Assembly: GCA_944990035.1 (NCBI GenBank)
Contig: CALYLX010000098.1
Coordinates: 372,001-436,000 of the forward strand
DNA length: 64,000 nucleotides
Reading direction: 5' to 3'
Source: Clitopilus passeckerianus
Lineage: Eukaryota; Basidiomycota; Agaricomycetes; Agaricales; Entolomataceae
Shown: in pieces, positions 22,601 through 33,196 of the stretch
Numbering within the stretch: position 1 is the stretch's first letter
Layout: each line of letters opens with the position of its first letter
Notes under the pieces: generated by a model
Told to the model about the DNA's origin: nothing
The model's database searches: none
The model's input: the letters and a program-made list of their open reading frames with translations, nothing else
Made by a program: the position numbers and the translations under genes

Positions 22601-23789
22601 CCGTAAGTGGGAGACCAGATATCTTCTTCAACATCCAGCAGCTCGGGGATGGCAAGAAGGGAGTTATTCTGGTTTCTTGTTGAACGTGTGTTGGATAGGT
22701 ACGCATGAGCCTGACGCGTGAGAAATCGTGAGTATGGGCCGATCATCTTCCGAAACTCCTTAGATCTCACCTTGGGGGTGTCTGCGAGATATTTGTCTGC
22801 AAATGCCAGTAGACCCTTCGCCCGCTCGCTGAGCTCGTGTTTGGCCTCGGGAATGGTCACATTAATGCGAACTAGCCAATGGAGGCCCTTCACGAGAACT
22901 TCATCAATCTTCTTCTCAACCCATTCTACATGCCATTTACGCTCCAGAAGACAGGCTTGCATGACCTCATGCAGCAGGTGGCCCCAAACCAGAGCCGGGG
23001 TGGTGTCACTGGAGGACCGTACGAGATTGGAGAGCAGGGGTTTGCGCCGGCATAGCGGCGCATTTGAAAGTGCAGTCGCTGTGAGTAGGAGGTCGGGGTG
23101 AAGGATGAGTAGGTTGGATTTAGCCGTGATATCTATGGTCCGGGTCAACGAGGAAGTGGAGGGTGTCGCCAATGTAAAGTTTCCGATAATGTTCACGGTA
23201 TCTCCGATTCGAACATCCGAGGCCAGCCAGTCATCCTTCAAAACGACTATGGCATGCTCGTCACTACGAGCGACTTGAACTGTAAGACGCTGGAACAAGG
23301 TGAGATTATCTCTTTGGAGACTCTGGGTATGATCTCACCTTCTCGTAAGGCAAAGAACTTATGGCTTTAACGATGCATCGTGTACATGTATCTGGCGTAT
23401 AGGTTGGCGCAACTGGTGTCCTTTCAGCCTGCAGCGGACCGTAAGCTCAACGTTTAGTATTTGTATTTGTACCATGCTCTTACCTTGACCTTCTTTACTG
23501 GGGACTTCCTAGGAGAACCTTGATCAGAAAGCATGTCATCCCAGTCCCAATTTTCTGCCCCGTCCAAGAGGCGGGTTATATCCAAGTTTTCTTTTCCAGT
23601 CTTGGGCGTACACGTACGCAAGCGCAGTGGCGACAACGCTGATTTCACAGGTGTTTTAAATACAAGCTTCTGCTTCTGCGGCGAAGGGTCCGGTGTTGGG
23701 ACCGCGTTCCAGAACGACTCGTCAAGGCCAGACAAGAGGTCAGCCATGAAAGCTGCCTCGTCTTGCTTTGTAGACGCCTTCGAAGACAT
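19677..23789 (-). CDS. DNA2: Dna2 ATP-dependent DNA helicase/nuclease
   Basis: Acts in Okazaki-fragment maturation and DNA-end resection in the nucleus. Nine exons: 23789-23484, 23428-23339, 23289-22150, 22099-21158, 21107-20986, 20932-20794, 20734-20448, 20395-20098, 20030-19677. They join in frame to 1,225 residues, a usual length for fungal Dna2. Order of features: basic N-terminal tail; OB-like region ([21 protein letters not shown]); RecB-type nuclease with [26 protein letters not shown] and FEIKTGR; Fe-S cysteines ending [10 protein letters not shown]; then a superfamily-1 helicase with GMPGTGKTT (Walker A), CIVDEASQ (Walker B), [31 protein letters not shown] and [15 protein letters not shown]. 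All catalytic motifs are present, so it appears functional. The C-terminal tail is basic ([20 protein letters not shown]) and may hold a nuclear-localisation signal. The start is the first ATG of the N-terminal exon. Confidence 0.96.
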
Positions 23790-26533
23790 GAGGCTGTAGG
23801 TGCTGATAGCTTGTTATCGTATAGAACGTTTCAAGCTCTTCTTCCCGGGTACTGTGTCGGTGGTGTCGCTGTCGAAGTCGTTGAGGTCAACGCGGTCAAG
23901 CGCGTACATGCTGTTAAACACGAAAAGCAGTCACGTGCCACGCGTTTTCGGACAGATTCGTCGGGATTCGGAATTTTGCGAAGACGCAGCATGGTACTCA
24001 GTGCTTTCACTTTGCTCCTCTGTCCAATATGCCATGCACCTTGAATGGAACGTCCACATCCAAATCAACCTTAATGTGGCCCTCTATCAATATCATCTCC
24101 CCGTTCTCTTGACCTATATTTGTTACCAAACCAAGGTATCATGAATGATCTGTTACAGAGGAAAGGTCGTCTTCCTGATACCAGTACAAATGTAATGCTC
24201 GCACAAGCTTTCAAGGACTTCTAGAACTCTTAGAAAGACGGGAACACAGCTTACTCTCCTTGAGACTGATACTATTCTCCACACAAGCGTCGGATAATCT
24301 AGCCAATCCAACGTCAGTTTACCTTCTTGACAGAGGAATCGGTCGAACCACCTGGTTCGCAGCACCAGACCGAGCTTCGATTAACTTTCATTACAATCAA
24401 ATCAGTAGGAGAAATTTTCGTACTAATAAATCTTCCCCAGTGATATTTTCGGAATGTCGGGTGAGCTTCCCGAATAGATAAGGGTCGCTCAAAACTTCCC
24501 GCACCTCCTGCAATTTGCCACCAGCCTGTGGGATTGAACTCAACATTTACTCACAGGTGACTTCTGCGGGAACAAACGAAGTACCGGCACAGGAACAGAA
24601 ACCATTTCACTGATAACGAGCTCACAGCTCTCCTGGGTCTCCTCGAATCAGAATCCATCTTCTGACAGCGTAGGTTGATCATCTTGAAGATGAACAATCG
24701 ACGTTCAGAACTATCCTCTCATGTCGACGACATCTGGTACAGGTGACTGTCGTTTTCTTTCACGGGTTAGTCAATGGCGCTCGCAGTGGAAACCGGATGG
24801 TGCCATGCTGAGATGTACCATGATTGTTCCTTCCGATGCTCGGGCATGTGGTGCAAGGGCTGGTTTCCAACCATGAACGTAAATCCCCTCGACCCTACGG
24901 TCCCTACCGTTGCCGCCCCCCTCAATAGAATTAACGCTTCTGCCGTAGGATCAGAATGAAGGCGACGGGCTCTTCTGCTGCCCTGTTGGGCCGTAGGCTG
25001 AATAGTCCCGCTCGCGAATGCGCCCCACCGCATTGTCCACCCCTTAGATCTAATCGAACCGCCCACCCGCGCCAAGACCGACGGTACCGGCCATCTCTCA
25101 TCCAGGGAATCGTGACCAACGTGGCATGGTACATCGTTAGTTCAGAAAGGGACGCCTCTGTATGAGCAAGGGCTGTCACGAGGGATGGCTTCATAGATAT
25201 ACCCTCTGAAGTCATTTGCCCAAATTTGGACCAGAAATCTCCGGCTTTGGGGTGCGAGTCAGAATGGGGCTTATTTTCAATAGGATCGACTGAGATGACT
25301 GCGAGTGTGTTTCAAAATCACGAATGAGCTGTCGAAAACCTAGGGATCATGGCTGTGGGATCAATCAGAGACTGACGTGAACCAAAGATGGTGAGGATTC
25401 ACCTGACAAGTCCACAAGTGAATCCTTGATGCATAGCTAACGCAAAGGCCAGTTCATCTGCAATATATTGGCATTTACTGGCAGGTAAGGAGCACTTCAC
25501 CTGACCTTTGAGGAGTTTTGTTGGAAAGTCATCCTCAGACTGGCTTGGCAGATGTTCACGGCGTCATGCTCCCATCTCCTGTCTTTCCTCGCCCTTTCTT
25601 TTCCAAGCAAGTTCAAAGAATTGTATGATTGAGCCACAACTTGAACAAGTTTTAATCTTAAGGATGGCCAAAGTTTTACAACAATGCCAGCAGGAGCCTT
25701 TCCAAGTTGCTAATCACTGCGGCGAGAAGATCGCCTGCTCTCAGAAACAGATCCACAGAAAGCTGAGCCGGCCAGAGCAAGAAAGGTTCCTCAGAGTAGA
25801 GCCTTCGCGACGAGATTCAAAACGAGAACTTGAAAGTTGATTCTTGGGATTTCGATGGTTAGGACGCTCGAAGCTTGGGACAACGATCGCAAATAGGTTC
25901 ATTGCGGCGGTGACCATGCTCTTCCTTGTTGCGGATTTCAACTTCGTTATTTCCAGCGATCAGAGAAAAGTTTGGGAGCATAGGGTCGTTTCCAGCTGGA
26001 TTCCCAAGTCGGCTCCATGCCTGGGCCTTTCCAATGCAGGCAGAAGACCTTGGCCATTGGGCCATTGCAGCACAGCATGTGTCAAGCCGCTTATTCTTCG
26101 GGGAAACTTCATCCCGACCACCATGATCTCACCGGAACTCGTTCGCTGCAAATTATTGCGAGCTTTGCTCTCAAACTTAAAGAGACACGCAACTCGAGCG
26201 GCACCGCTGACGGCAATCCACTAGTTTGAATTCCACAGATTTCCGAAAGTGCTGCTCTAAAGCCAAGCTGTTGCGGATCTTGAAAGCCGCCTGAATAACA
26301 GGGTGAATGCTATTGGATACTGTTTGTAAGCTGAGCACGCAACCCTCAAGTTAGATGATAAAGCTACGAACATGATTCGACTCTCCAATCCACGGTCCCG
26401 TGTCCGTCGTTGCTTGCTAACTATCAACTCTGTGTTAACGTAGTATAAAAGCTATCACGTTCTCTGCCTGGGCCTCTCATCGTCTCAATTACCCTACTAT
26501 CTCTTGTGATCTATCTTAGTCTATATATCTGAA
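23790..26533. other. 2.7-kb gene-poor region between DNA2 and the oxygenase genes
   Basis: This holds the promoters of DNA2 (left end) and of the first CmcJ/AsaB-like gene (right end). Frames at 24767-25075 (-), 25508-25840 (+) and 25844-26224 (+) have no recognisable domain and no paralogue here; I see no splice structure joining them. Possibly old mobile-element remnants, but nothing supports a specific class. Confidence 0.45.
26444..26450 (+). promoter_or_regulatory. TATA box of first CmcJ/AsaB-like gene
   Basis: TATAAAA lies 84 bases before the ATG at 26534, with pyrimidine-rich sequence between. The downstream paralogue has a similar box at a similar distance. Confidence 0.55.
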
Positions 26534-27488
26534 ATGGCCATCGAACCAGCACCGAAGTATACTAATGCGACCATCCGCTTCTCGGTGCCTCCCTCCGATG
26601 GCACTCGGGCATACCACGAAATCAACGCCAATTCCGTGACTGGGGAACGAGTTACGAACGTGGCAGTCGACGATCACCCAGCTACGATCGAGAACGCCCG
26701 CGAAACTGGGGGAGGGAAGCTGGACGTGAACGGATTCGAATTGTTCCACAAGCCGAGCAAGCATACCGCCTTTACGGACGACAAGGAAATTGAGGAAGAG
26801 TATTACCCGGAGAGCATTGAGTACATCAAGGAGATCACAGGCGCGAGCCGTGTCGTTATCTTCGATCACAGTGAGCCGTATTCCACCACGACCTTGTACC
26901 TCCTGCAGAAGCTGACTCCATCGACAGCCATTCGTCGTCGTAGGCCCGGAGAGGTTGACGACTCTCCTCAGAAACGCCAGCCTGTCCCTTTGGCCCACGT
27001 CGACCAAACAACTAAATCCTCCATTGCTCGCGTGCACAGGCACCTTCCCGCTTCTGATGCACCTGAGCTTCTCAAGAAACGGTTCCAACTCATCAACCTC
27101 TGGCGCCCTATCAGCCATCCTGCACTCGACTGGCCCCTAGCTCTGTGCGATTTCAAGAGCGTGGACGTGGAGAAGGATACCTTCCCTGTCGCCCTGATTT
27201 ACCCTGATCGAGAGGGCGAGACGATGGGGATCCGGTACAATCCTAACCTCAAGTTCAAGTATTTCCATGGAATGACGCCAGAGGAGTTCGTGCTCATCAA
27301 ATGGTGGGTGGAAATGTGACTATCGGACGATTTGCCAGTCCTGACGCCACCATTTCAGCTTTGATTCACTCCAGGATGGAAGTGTTTCCTTGTTCACACC
27401 TCACACAGGATTCGAGGATCCCAACACGCCCCCAGGCGCACCCTTGAGGGAGTCCATTGAACTTCGTGCTCTTGTCTTCTACGACTAA
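26534..27488 (+). CDS. CmcJ/AsaB/GA4-desaturase-family oxygenase-like protein, copy 1
   Basis: Exons 26534-26870, 26928-27303 and 27359-27488 give 280 residues in frame. Conserved family features: FELFHKPSKHT with FTDDKEIEEEYYPE, RVVIFDHTIRRRRPG across intron 1, HVDQT (the probable metal-binding H-x-D) followed by RVHRHLP, LINLWRPI with PLALCD, and C-terminal FTPHTGFEDP, then APLRESIELRALVFYD. The family includes fungal and bacterial enzymes of secondary metabolism (cephamycin CmcJ, AsaB, gibberellin GA4 desaturase), so a non-haem iron oxygenase or desaturase is likely; the substrate is unknown. Intron 1 is 57 nt and stop-free, so its retention would insert 19 residues next to the conserved arginine cluster. 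A tandem paralogue lies 390 bp downstream. No other biosynthetic gene lies beside the pair. Confidence 0.85.
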
Positions 27489-27814
27489 AGAAGTACTTCT
27501 GTTTTCTACTGGATATGCTCTTGTATTATTACTTGTATAGCCCGAAACTCTGTATCTTGACACTATGCATCATGGAATAACATTGATTGTCTAATTCACC
27601 TGTCGCTTCCTTGTTCACGATTGCCCGTGTTAGATGGAACTTAGTACTGTACCCAGGTTCCTCAGCAAGCGAGGCTATCGTGATCATGGTCTTACCAATC
27701 ACTACATAGGCTTATGAAGCCACCGCCATTGCACCATCGTCTTTGTTATACATATGCCTTCTTTGAAGAACATAAGGAGCTACTACAGCATGGCGCCATC
27801 CAAATGACCTACTC

Positions 27815-27822
27815 TATATAAG
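27815..27822 (+). promoter_or_regulatory. TATA box of second CmcJ/AsaB-like gene
   Basis: TATATAAG lies 57 bases before the ATG at 27879, inside the 390-bp spacer (27489-27878) that otherwise shows nothing but the terminator region of copy 1. Confidence 0.5.
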
Positions 27823-27878
27823 CTGTCATAGCACTGGAGTTTGGACAGTAAATCCCACGAATTGTCCAATCTGAAATC

Positions 27879-28849
27879 ATGGTTGCTGTACCTCCTGAGG
27901 AGCCTCGATCCACTACCGCCGTTCTGGTCTTCTCTGAGCCTCCACCAAACGGTGAAGCGGCCTATATCTATGTCAACGCCAACCCTACGACTGGGGAAAG
28001 AGAACGGAACTCAACCACCGCTAAGCATCAAGTGACCATCTCGAATGCTCGCTTTGCACAGGAGGAGCCGACGCTGGACACCACTGGGTTCCAGCTGTTG
28101 AACCGCCCAGCCAAACACACGAAGTTCACAGACGACAAGGAGATAGAGACGGAATACTACCAGGAGAGTATTGACCTGCTGAAGGACGTCACTGGAGCAA
28201 GCAGGGTTGTTATCTTCGACCATAGTAAGTCCTAGAGCCATCCAACCTTCTATTCCAACTCATAACATCCTATTCCAGCCATTCGAAGACGCCGCCCTGG
28301 AGAAGTAGACGACTCGCCTCAGAAACGTCAACCTGTAGCAAACGCCCACGTCGACCAGACCACTAAATCCTCCATTGCCCGTGTCAATCGCCACCTCCCC
28401 GCTTCTGATGCCCCAGAGCTTCTCAAGAAGCGTTTCCAGATCATCAACCTCTGGCGACCAATCAACCACCCAGCATTAGATTGGCCTCTGGCACTGTGCG
28501 ACTACAGGAGCGTGGACAAGGAGAAGGATTCGTTCCCTGTCGCGTTGATTTATCCCAAGGAGCTGAGGGAGCCTGGCGAGACCATGGGTATCAACTTCAG
28601 TGAAGGGCAGAAGTGGTGGTATTGGAGGGGCGTGAAACCAGAGGAGGCCGTTTTGATCAAATGGTATGAGATCTCTCGAGATACATCTGCTGCGAACTAA
28701 TTCCTATCTGCCTCAGCTTTGATTCAATCCAGGATGGAAGCGTTGCCATATTCACTCCCCACACTGGGTTTGAGGATCCCAGCACGCCTGCTGGTGCACC
28801 TTTCCGGGAGTCAATCGAGCTTCGTGCTCTTGTCTTCTACGATGAGTAG
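27879..28849 (+). CDS. CmcJ/AsaB/GA4-desaturase-family oxygenase-like protein, copy 2
   Basis: Exons 27879-28224, 28279-28663 and 28717-28849 give 287 residues; intron positions and phases equal those of copy 1. Shared blocks: FTDDKEIETEYYQE, RVVIFDHTIRRRRPG, AHVDQTTKSSIARVNRHLP, INLWRPINHPALDW, FTPHTGFEDPSTPAGAPF and IELRALVFYDE. The H-x-D and downstream arginine are kept, so it looks functional. Its last intron and exon lie inside a 1.3-kb segment that is duplicated at 31853-33196, leaving an orphan copy of exon 3 there. Function as for copy 1: probable iron-dependent oxygenase or desaturase of unknown substrate. Confidence 0.85.
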
Positions 28850-30025
28850 TCGTGAAGAATGTAATATAATGCCCAGCTACGTATTAGCATCAGAATCTAT
28901 CCTGCCGCGAAATTTCTTGTATAATAATAAATATATTTCGTGGTCTTTTGCTTCCAGTTCACCTGAGTCGAAGGGATAGCCAAGACCTTCCCATCCAGGG
29001 GGAAGGTCGGGATAACTGTAAATATGTAACGCGGTATTATGATACGAAGCACAGGTATGCTACTTGAGATACTCCAGTCATAAATACACAATAAATACCA
29101 AACTGTCCAATACGATTCCATCAGTTGCATCAAGCAATGAGAGGGCAATGCTCGCAACAACCAAATACGCGTCACAAAGGCTCCAACGAGTCCTTCAGGG
29201 AGAACCTGCTTCTGGAGAACGAGATACCAAAGGATCTGATACAGTTGCAGCCCAAAGCTGCGGATGAGTTTTGGCCATGACGGCGGATTCAAGTCTTGGT
29301 TGCACCGCTAGATGAGGAAAAGTCAGTATCAGATGAAGGACCGACAATTTATAGCACCCATACCTGAAGATATACCACGACCGACTTTCGTGTTTGCGGC
29401 GACACCAAGTCAAACAACCCTACCGAGGTTCTCTGAACCCCCAGATATTCCAGCCCATTGTTCGCAATGAACGACCGGTAGGCCTTTTGCTTGTTCCGAA
29501 CAACCGCCAAATATCGTCTCTCAGGTTGGCCCGAGTGGCAGCCTCTGCTAGGTGATGTTGGAATGCATCGTCGGCCTCCTGCAGACCCCAAGAGTCAAGG
29601 ATAGGTGAGTGTCCACCAGCGGCAGACATCTGCAATGGCAAATGCCTTAGGTAGGACCGTGCCAGGCGAGAATGTGCAGCTTCAGTGGCGAGAGAAAATC
29701 TTGCAGACCGCGTAGGCTTGGTCGGGAAGTCGAGGAGAAACCTGTGGGCGGGCCGAATTTGTCGACTTCCTGGATCATTGGGGGTTGCTGGTGAGGTCGT
29801 AATGAGGGGGGTGACGCTCTGAAGATACCACTCCAGCTCTGCTTCTTCAAAGAGGAGCAGGTTGCTGAAGTGGCTGAGGCTGGAAGACTTTGAGTTTGCC
29901 ATTTGGGTGATATCCAAATCAGCCTCTGCACTTGGCCCAGTGGGTGATTGACCGGGATGAGCTCGCGCTATCCAGTATGCCACAACGTCTAAAAGGACAT
30001 CCTGGGTCTGCTGCGGCAGCGAGGA
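28689..30025. repeat. Segmental duplication, block A
   Basis: About 1.34 kb that matches 31853-33196 almost colinearly, with scattered substitutions and small indels. It starts at gctgcgaactaattcctatct inside the last intron of oxygenase copy 2 and ends at ctgctgcggcagcgagga. It carries oxygenase exon 3 and the 3' part of a NACHT gene. Confidence 0.88.
29152..30025 (-). pseudogene. 3' fragment of a NACHT-domain NTPase gene (block A copy)
   Basis: This matches the last ~290 residues of the intact NACHT gene at 32322-34522 (SSLPQQTQDVLLDV, LEWYLQSV, RQIRPAHRFLLDF, MSAAGGHSPIL). It lacks the whole NTPase part: homology stops abruptly at 30025, where foreign sequence begins. A frameshift near 29510 changes the expected frame (ANLRDD, then DIWRLFGTSKRP in place of AVLRNKQRAYK), and the stop codon of the intact copy is not conserved. 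It is a non-functional duplicate. Confidence 0.85.
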
Positions 30026-30171
30026 ACGGGCTGGGCAGGAACTCCGTGATCGCGCCGAACGGCCTCCCAGCAAAGCTGCCTGAGTGCGTACCCGGGAAGG
30101 AACATCAGATGCGAAGTGGAGAGGAAGCTTGTGACTTCTTCCCCAAGGGAGGCGGCGGTGAGCGTAGCCAG

Positions 30172-31050
30172 CTAGCAGAGCTGGATTAGCTTGAGAGCTG
30201 CAGTGGAGGGGAAATGAGGCGTCAGCAGCCAGCCGGCAAGTGGCTGCGTGTAGCTTTTGACGACTGCAAGGTCCGGGAAACCGGGAGGAACATTGCTGGC
30301 AATCTTCTCCTGGGTCTTGGAAAGGCAGTTTGACGCATTCGTGGAAAGTTTGTGAACGAGAAATGCCCGTGCACCAGCGTCAGATTGGCCGCGGATGCCA
30401 CTGACCAAGTCTCTTCCAAGTCCCGTCTTGGCCACCTGAGCCTGAGTGACGCCGTTCTGGAAGATAAGTTCAGCACTGCAAACGACCAAAGAAAAGCTGC
30501 AGCAACTCACGCAATAATCACCTCCAACTAAAAGAGCAATGAGGATGAAATCGTCCTGGTTTAGGCCCAGCTTAGCCTCAACTGCAGGCAGCTCGTAAAC
30601 CTCAATGGATTCACATCCATCGTTGGCGCGAGGAACGCTGAAGATTTGCGAGGAACGCAACCTGAGCAGCCTGCCGGTTGCGACTCACAATCGGATGATT
30701 GTCTCAATGCCGCGGATGAAAGCGTCAGAATCTTCGATGACGGCACCACCAATGACCCCAATTCTGCGCATCCGGGCAAGCTCCACCTCAGCCTCACCAG
30801 CTGCCTAGTAACGAAGGCGTCAGAAACGGTTTTTCTAGCATGCAGCAAAAGGTAGAAAACTCACCGCGACCCAGCTGAAACCAAACGCAGATGCCAGCTC
30901 CTTGAGATCCCCAGTGAGCCAGTGCTCCTCTCCGCTAATTCTGACGCCTCTCTTCTCAACGGGACGGCCAGGTCCATCAAAAACAAGCACCACCGCAGCT
31001 GGAACCTTGTAAAGATTCACTACCCGCGCAAAGTTGCATGATTGTTCGTG
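30172..31050 (-). pseudogene. XPG/PIN-domain-like structure-specific nuclease, 5'-decayed fragment
   Basis: Four exon-like pieces join in frame: about 31050-30865, 30804-30689, 30637-30511 and 30456-30172. They carry the XPG N-region core VVLVFDGPGRP, the XPG I-region AAGEAEVELARM with VIEDSDAF, and LLVGGDYC followed by GVTQAQVAKTGLGRDL, the usual order in Rad2/XPG family nucleases (GEN1/Yen1-like). PIN-domain-like genes of this sort are numerous in mushroom genomes. The expected beginning with the first catalytic aspartate is missing: upstream, around 31590-31640, a distantly similar frame appears to carry a stop. The fragment fills the 1.8-kb insert between duplication blocks A and B. Catalytic acidic residues of the I-region remain, but without the N-terminal part it should be inactive. 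Confidence 0.72.
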
Positions 31051-31852
31051 GTCTCAACGCCTGTTCTCCTGTTGACAACCAGCTGCGTGCATCCACCCAC
31101 TAAATAAGCATAAACCGCTCAGCGCAGTCACGAGTAGACATCTGGAACCAGGCATGCACTCCTGCTCCCATTGGCATTCTAGACAAACCATTTCTCTAGC
31201 ATGAACTGATAATCTGTCGTAGTTTGAGCAGCAGGTTTAACAATCTAAGAGTGACACATTAGCTCTTGCCCTATTTTGCAGTTGGTACCAAAACTTGCCT
31301 CCCATAGTCCTCTAACTCCCATTGTAGTGCGGATTGCAGAGAGGTGCAGCAACTAGTGCTACATGTAGTGGTTCTAGGTGAAGATTGAGGGGGGAGAGTT
31401 TGAGACTGCAGAATAGAGTCAGCATTTGGAATGACACAAACTAAGACATTGGTGACCAACCCTCAAACTGCTCAGTGAAGATACGCCTCCAGTAAAAAGC
31501 AGAGAAATGGTAAAGCACATGCATGGGTCCTTTGGCATCCAGAAGAGGCAGACATGAGAGCAGTGCCTTGGAGGAAGCAGAGCAGTGAGCTGGCACTCAA
31601 ACAGATGCGTGCAAAACTATTGCCAGCTCATCCCCCTCCCTAAACCCCGGAACAGTTACCAAGGGTTGGTAGAGTTGAGAAGCAGCAGCGTTGGTTGCAC
31701 TGGCTACTGCAGTGTGGTCTCAAAATCGTGCTACCTAAGGGCAGAGCAGCTGGAGAAAGTGCCGAGGCAGCAGAGGAGCCATTTCACGACGCGTCGCGAC
31801 ACGGTCAACCTTGGTCATGTGACCTTCCCAAAAGGGAAAGACGCGCATTACG
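31051..31852. other. Remainder of the insert between duplicated blocks
   Basis: No intact gene. Possible decayed 5' part of the nuclease fragment on the minus strand; frames at 31585-31863 and 31271-31459 have no recognisable domain. No inverted terminal repeats were recognised at the insert edges (30026 and 31852). Confidence 0.4.
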
Positions 31853-33196
31853 CTGCGAACTAATTCCTATCTACCTTAGCTTTGATTCAATCCAGGATGG
31901 GAGCATTGCCATATTCACTCCCCACACTGGGTTTGAGGATCCCAGCACGCCTGCTGGTGCACCTTTCCGGGAGTCAATCGAGCTTCGTGCTCTTGTCTTC
32001 TACGATGAGTAGTCGTGAAGAATTCAATATAAAGCCCAACTATGTATTAGCATCAGAATCTATCCTGTCGCGAAATTTCTTGTATAATAATAAATATATT
32101 TCGTGGTCTTTTGCTTCCAGTTCGCCTGAGTCGAAGGGATAGCCAAGACCTTCCCATCCAAGGGGAAGGGTCAGGATAACGGTAAATACTAGTACGTAAT
32201 ACAGTATTACGATACGAAACACAGGTATGCTACTTGAGATACTCCAGTCATAAATACATAATAAATACCAAACTATCCAATACGATTCCACTGGTTACAT
32301 CAAGCAATGAGAGAGTAATGATTACAACAACAAAATACGCGTTACAAAGGCTCCGACGAGTCCTTCGGGGAGAACCTGCTTCTGGAGAACGAGATACAAA
32401 AGGATTTGATATAGTTGCAGCCCGAAGCTGCGGAAGAGTTTTGGCCACGGCGGTGGATTCAAGTCTTGGTTGCACCGCTAGATGGGGAAAAGTCAGCATC
32501 AGATGAAGGAGGGACAATTCATAGCAGCCGAACCTGAAGATACACCACGACCGACTTTCGTGTTTGCGGCGACACCAAGTCGAATAATCTAGCTGAGGTT
32601 CTCTGAACCCCCAGATATTCCAGCCCATTATTCACGATGAACGCCTTGTAGGCCCTTTGCTTGTTCCGAAGCACCGCCAAAATGGTGTCTCTCAGATCGG
32701 TCTGAGTTGCAGCTTCTCCAAGGTGATACTGGAATGCATCGTCGGCCTCCTGCAGACTCCAGGGGCCTAGGATAGGGGAGTGTCCACCAGCAGCGGACAT
32801 CTGCAATGCCAAATGCCTCAGGTAGCACCGCGCCAGGCGACCGTGGGCGTCTTCAGTGGTCAGAGAAAACGGTCCAGACCGCGAAGGATTGGTCAGGAAG
32901 TCGAGGAGAAACCTGTGGGCGGGCCGAATTTGTCGACTTCCTGGACCATTGGGGATTGCCGGTGAGCTCCTAACGAGCGAGTTGACGCTCTGAAGATACC
33001 ACTCCAGCTCTGCTTCGTCGAAGAGGAGCAGTTTTCTGAAATGGCTGAGGCTGGAAGATCTTGAATTCGACTTCTGGGTGATATCCGAATCAGCTTCTGC
33101 ACTTGGTCCAAGGGCTGATTGACCGAGATGAGCCCGCGCTATCCAGAATGCGAGAACATCCAACAGGACATCCTGAGTATGCTGCGGCAGCGAGGA
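31853..33196. repeat. Segmental duplication, block B
   Basis: Partner of 28689-30025. Here the NACHT gene continues intact beyond the block at 33196, whereas in block A the oxygenase gene continues intact beyond its left end. Thus each block is intact on its outer side and truncated on the side facing the 1.8-kb insert. Confidence 0.88.
31880..32012 (+). pseudogene. Orphan third exon of a CmcJ/AsaB-like gene
   Basis: Nearly identical to exon 3 of oxygenase copy 2 (28717-28849) with its acceptor changed from ctcag to cttag, ending in the same VFYDE stop. No upstream exons are present, so it cannot be expressed as this enzyme. It overlaps no other coding sequence. Confidence 0.85.

Noticed and set aside
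22036..23101. Plus-strand frames across DNA2
   Set aside because: They lie antisense to conserved Dna2 nuclease and helicase motifs.
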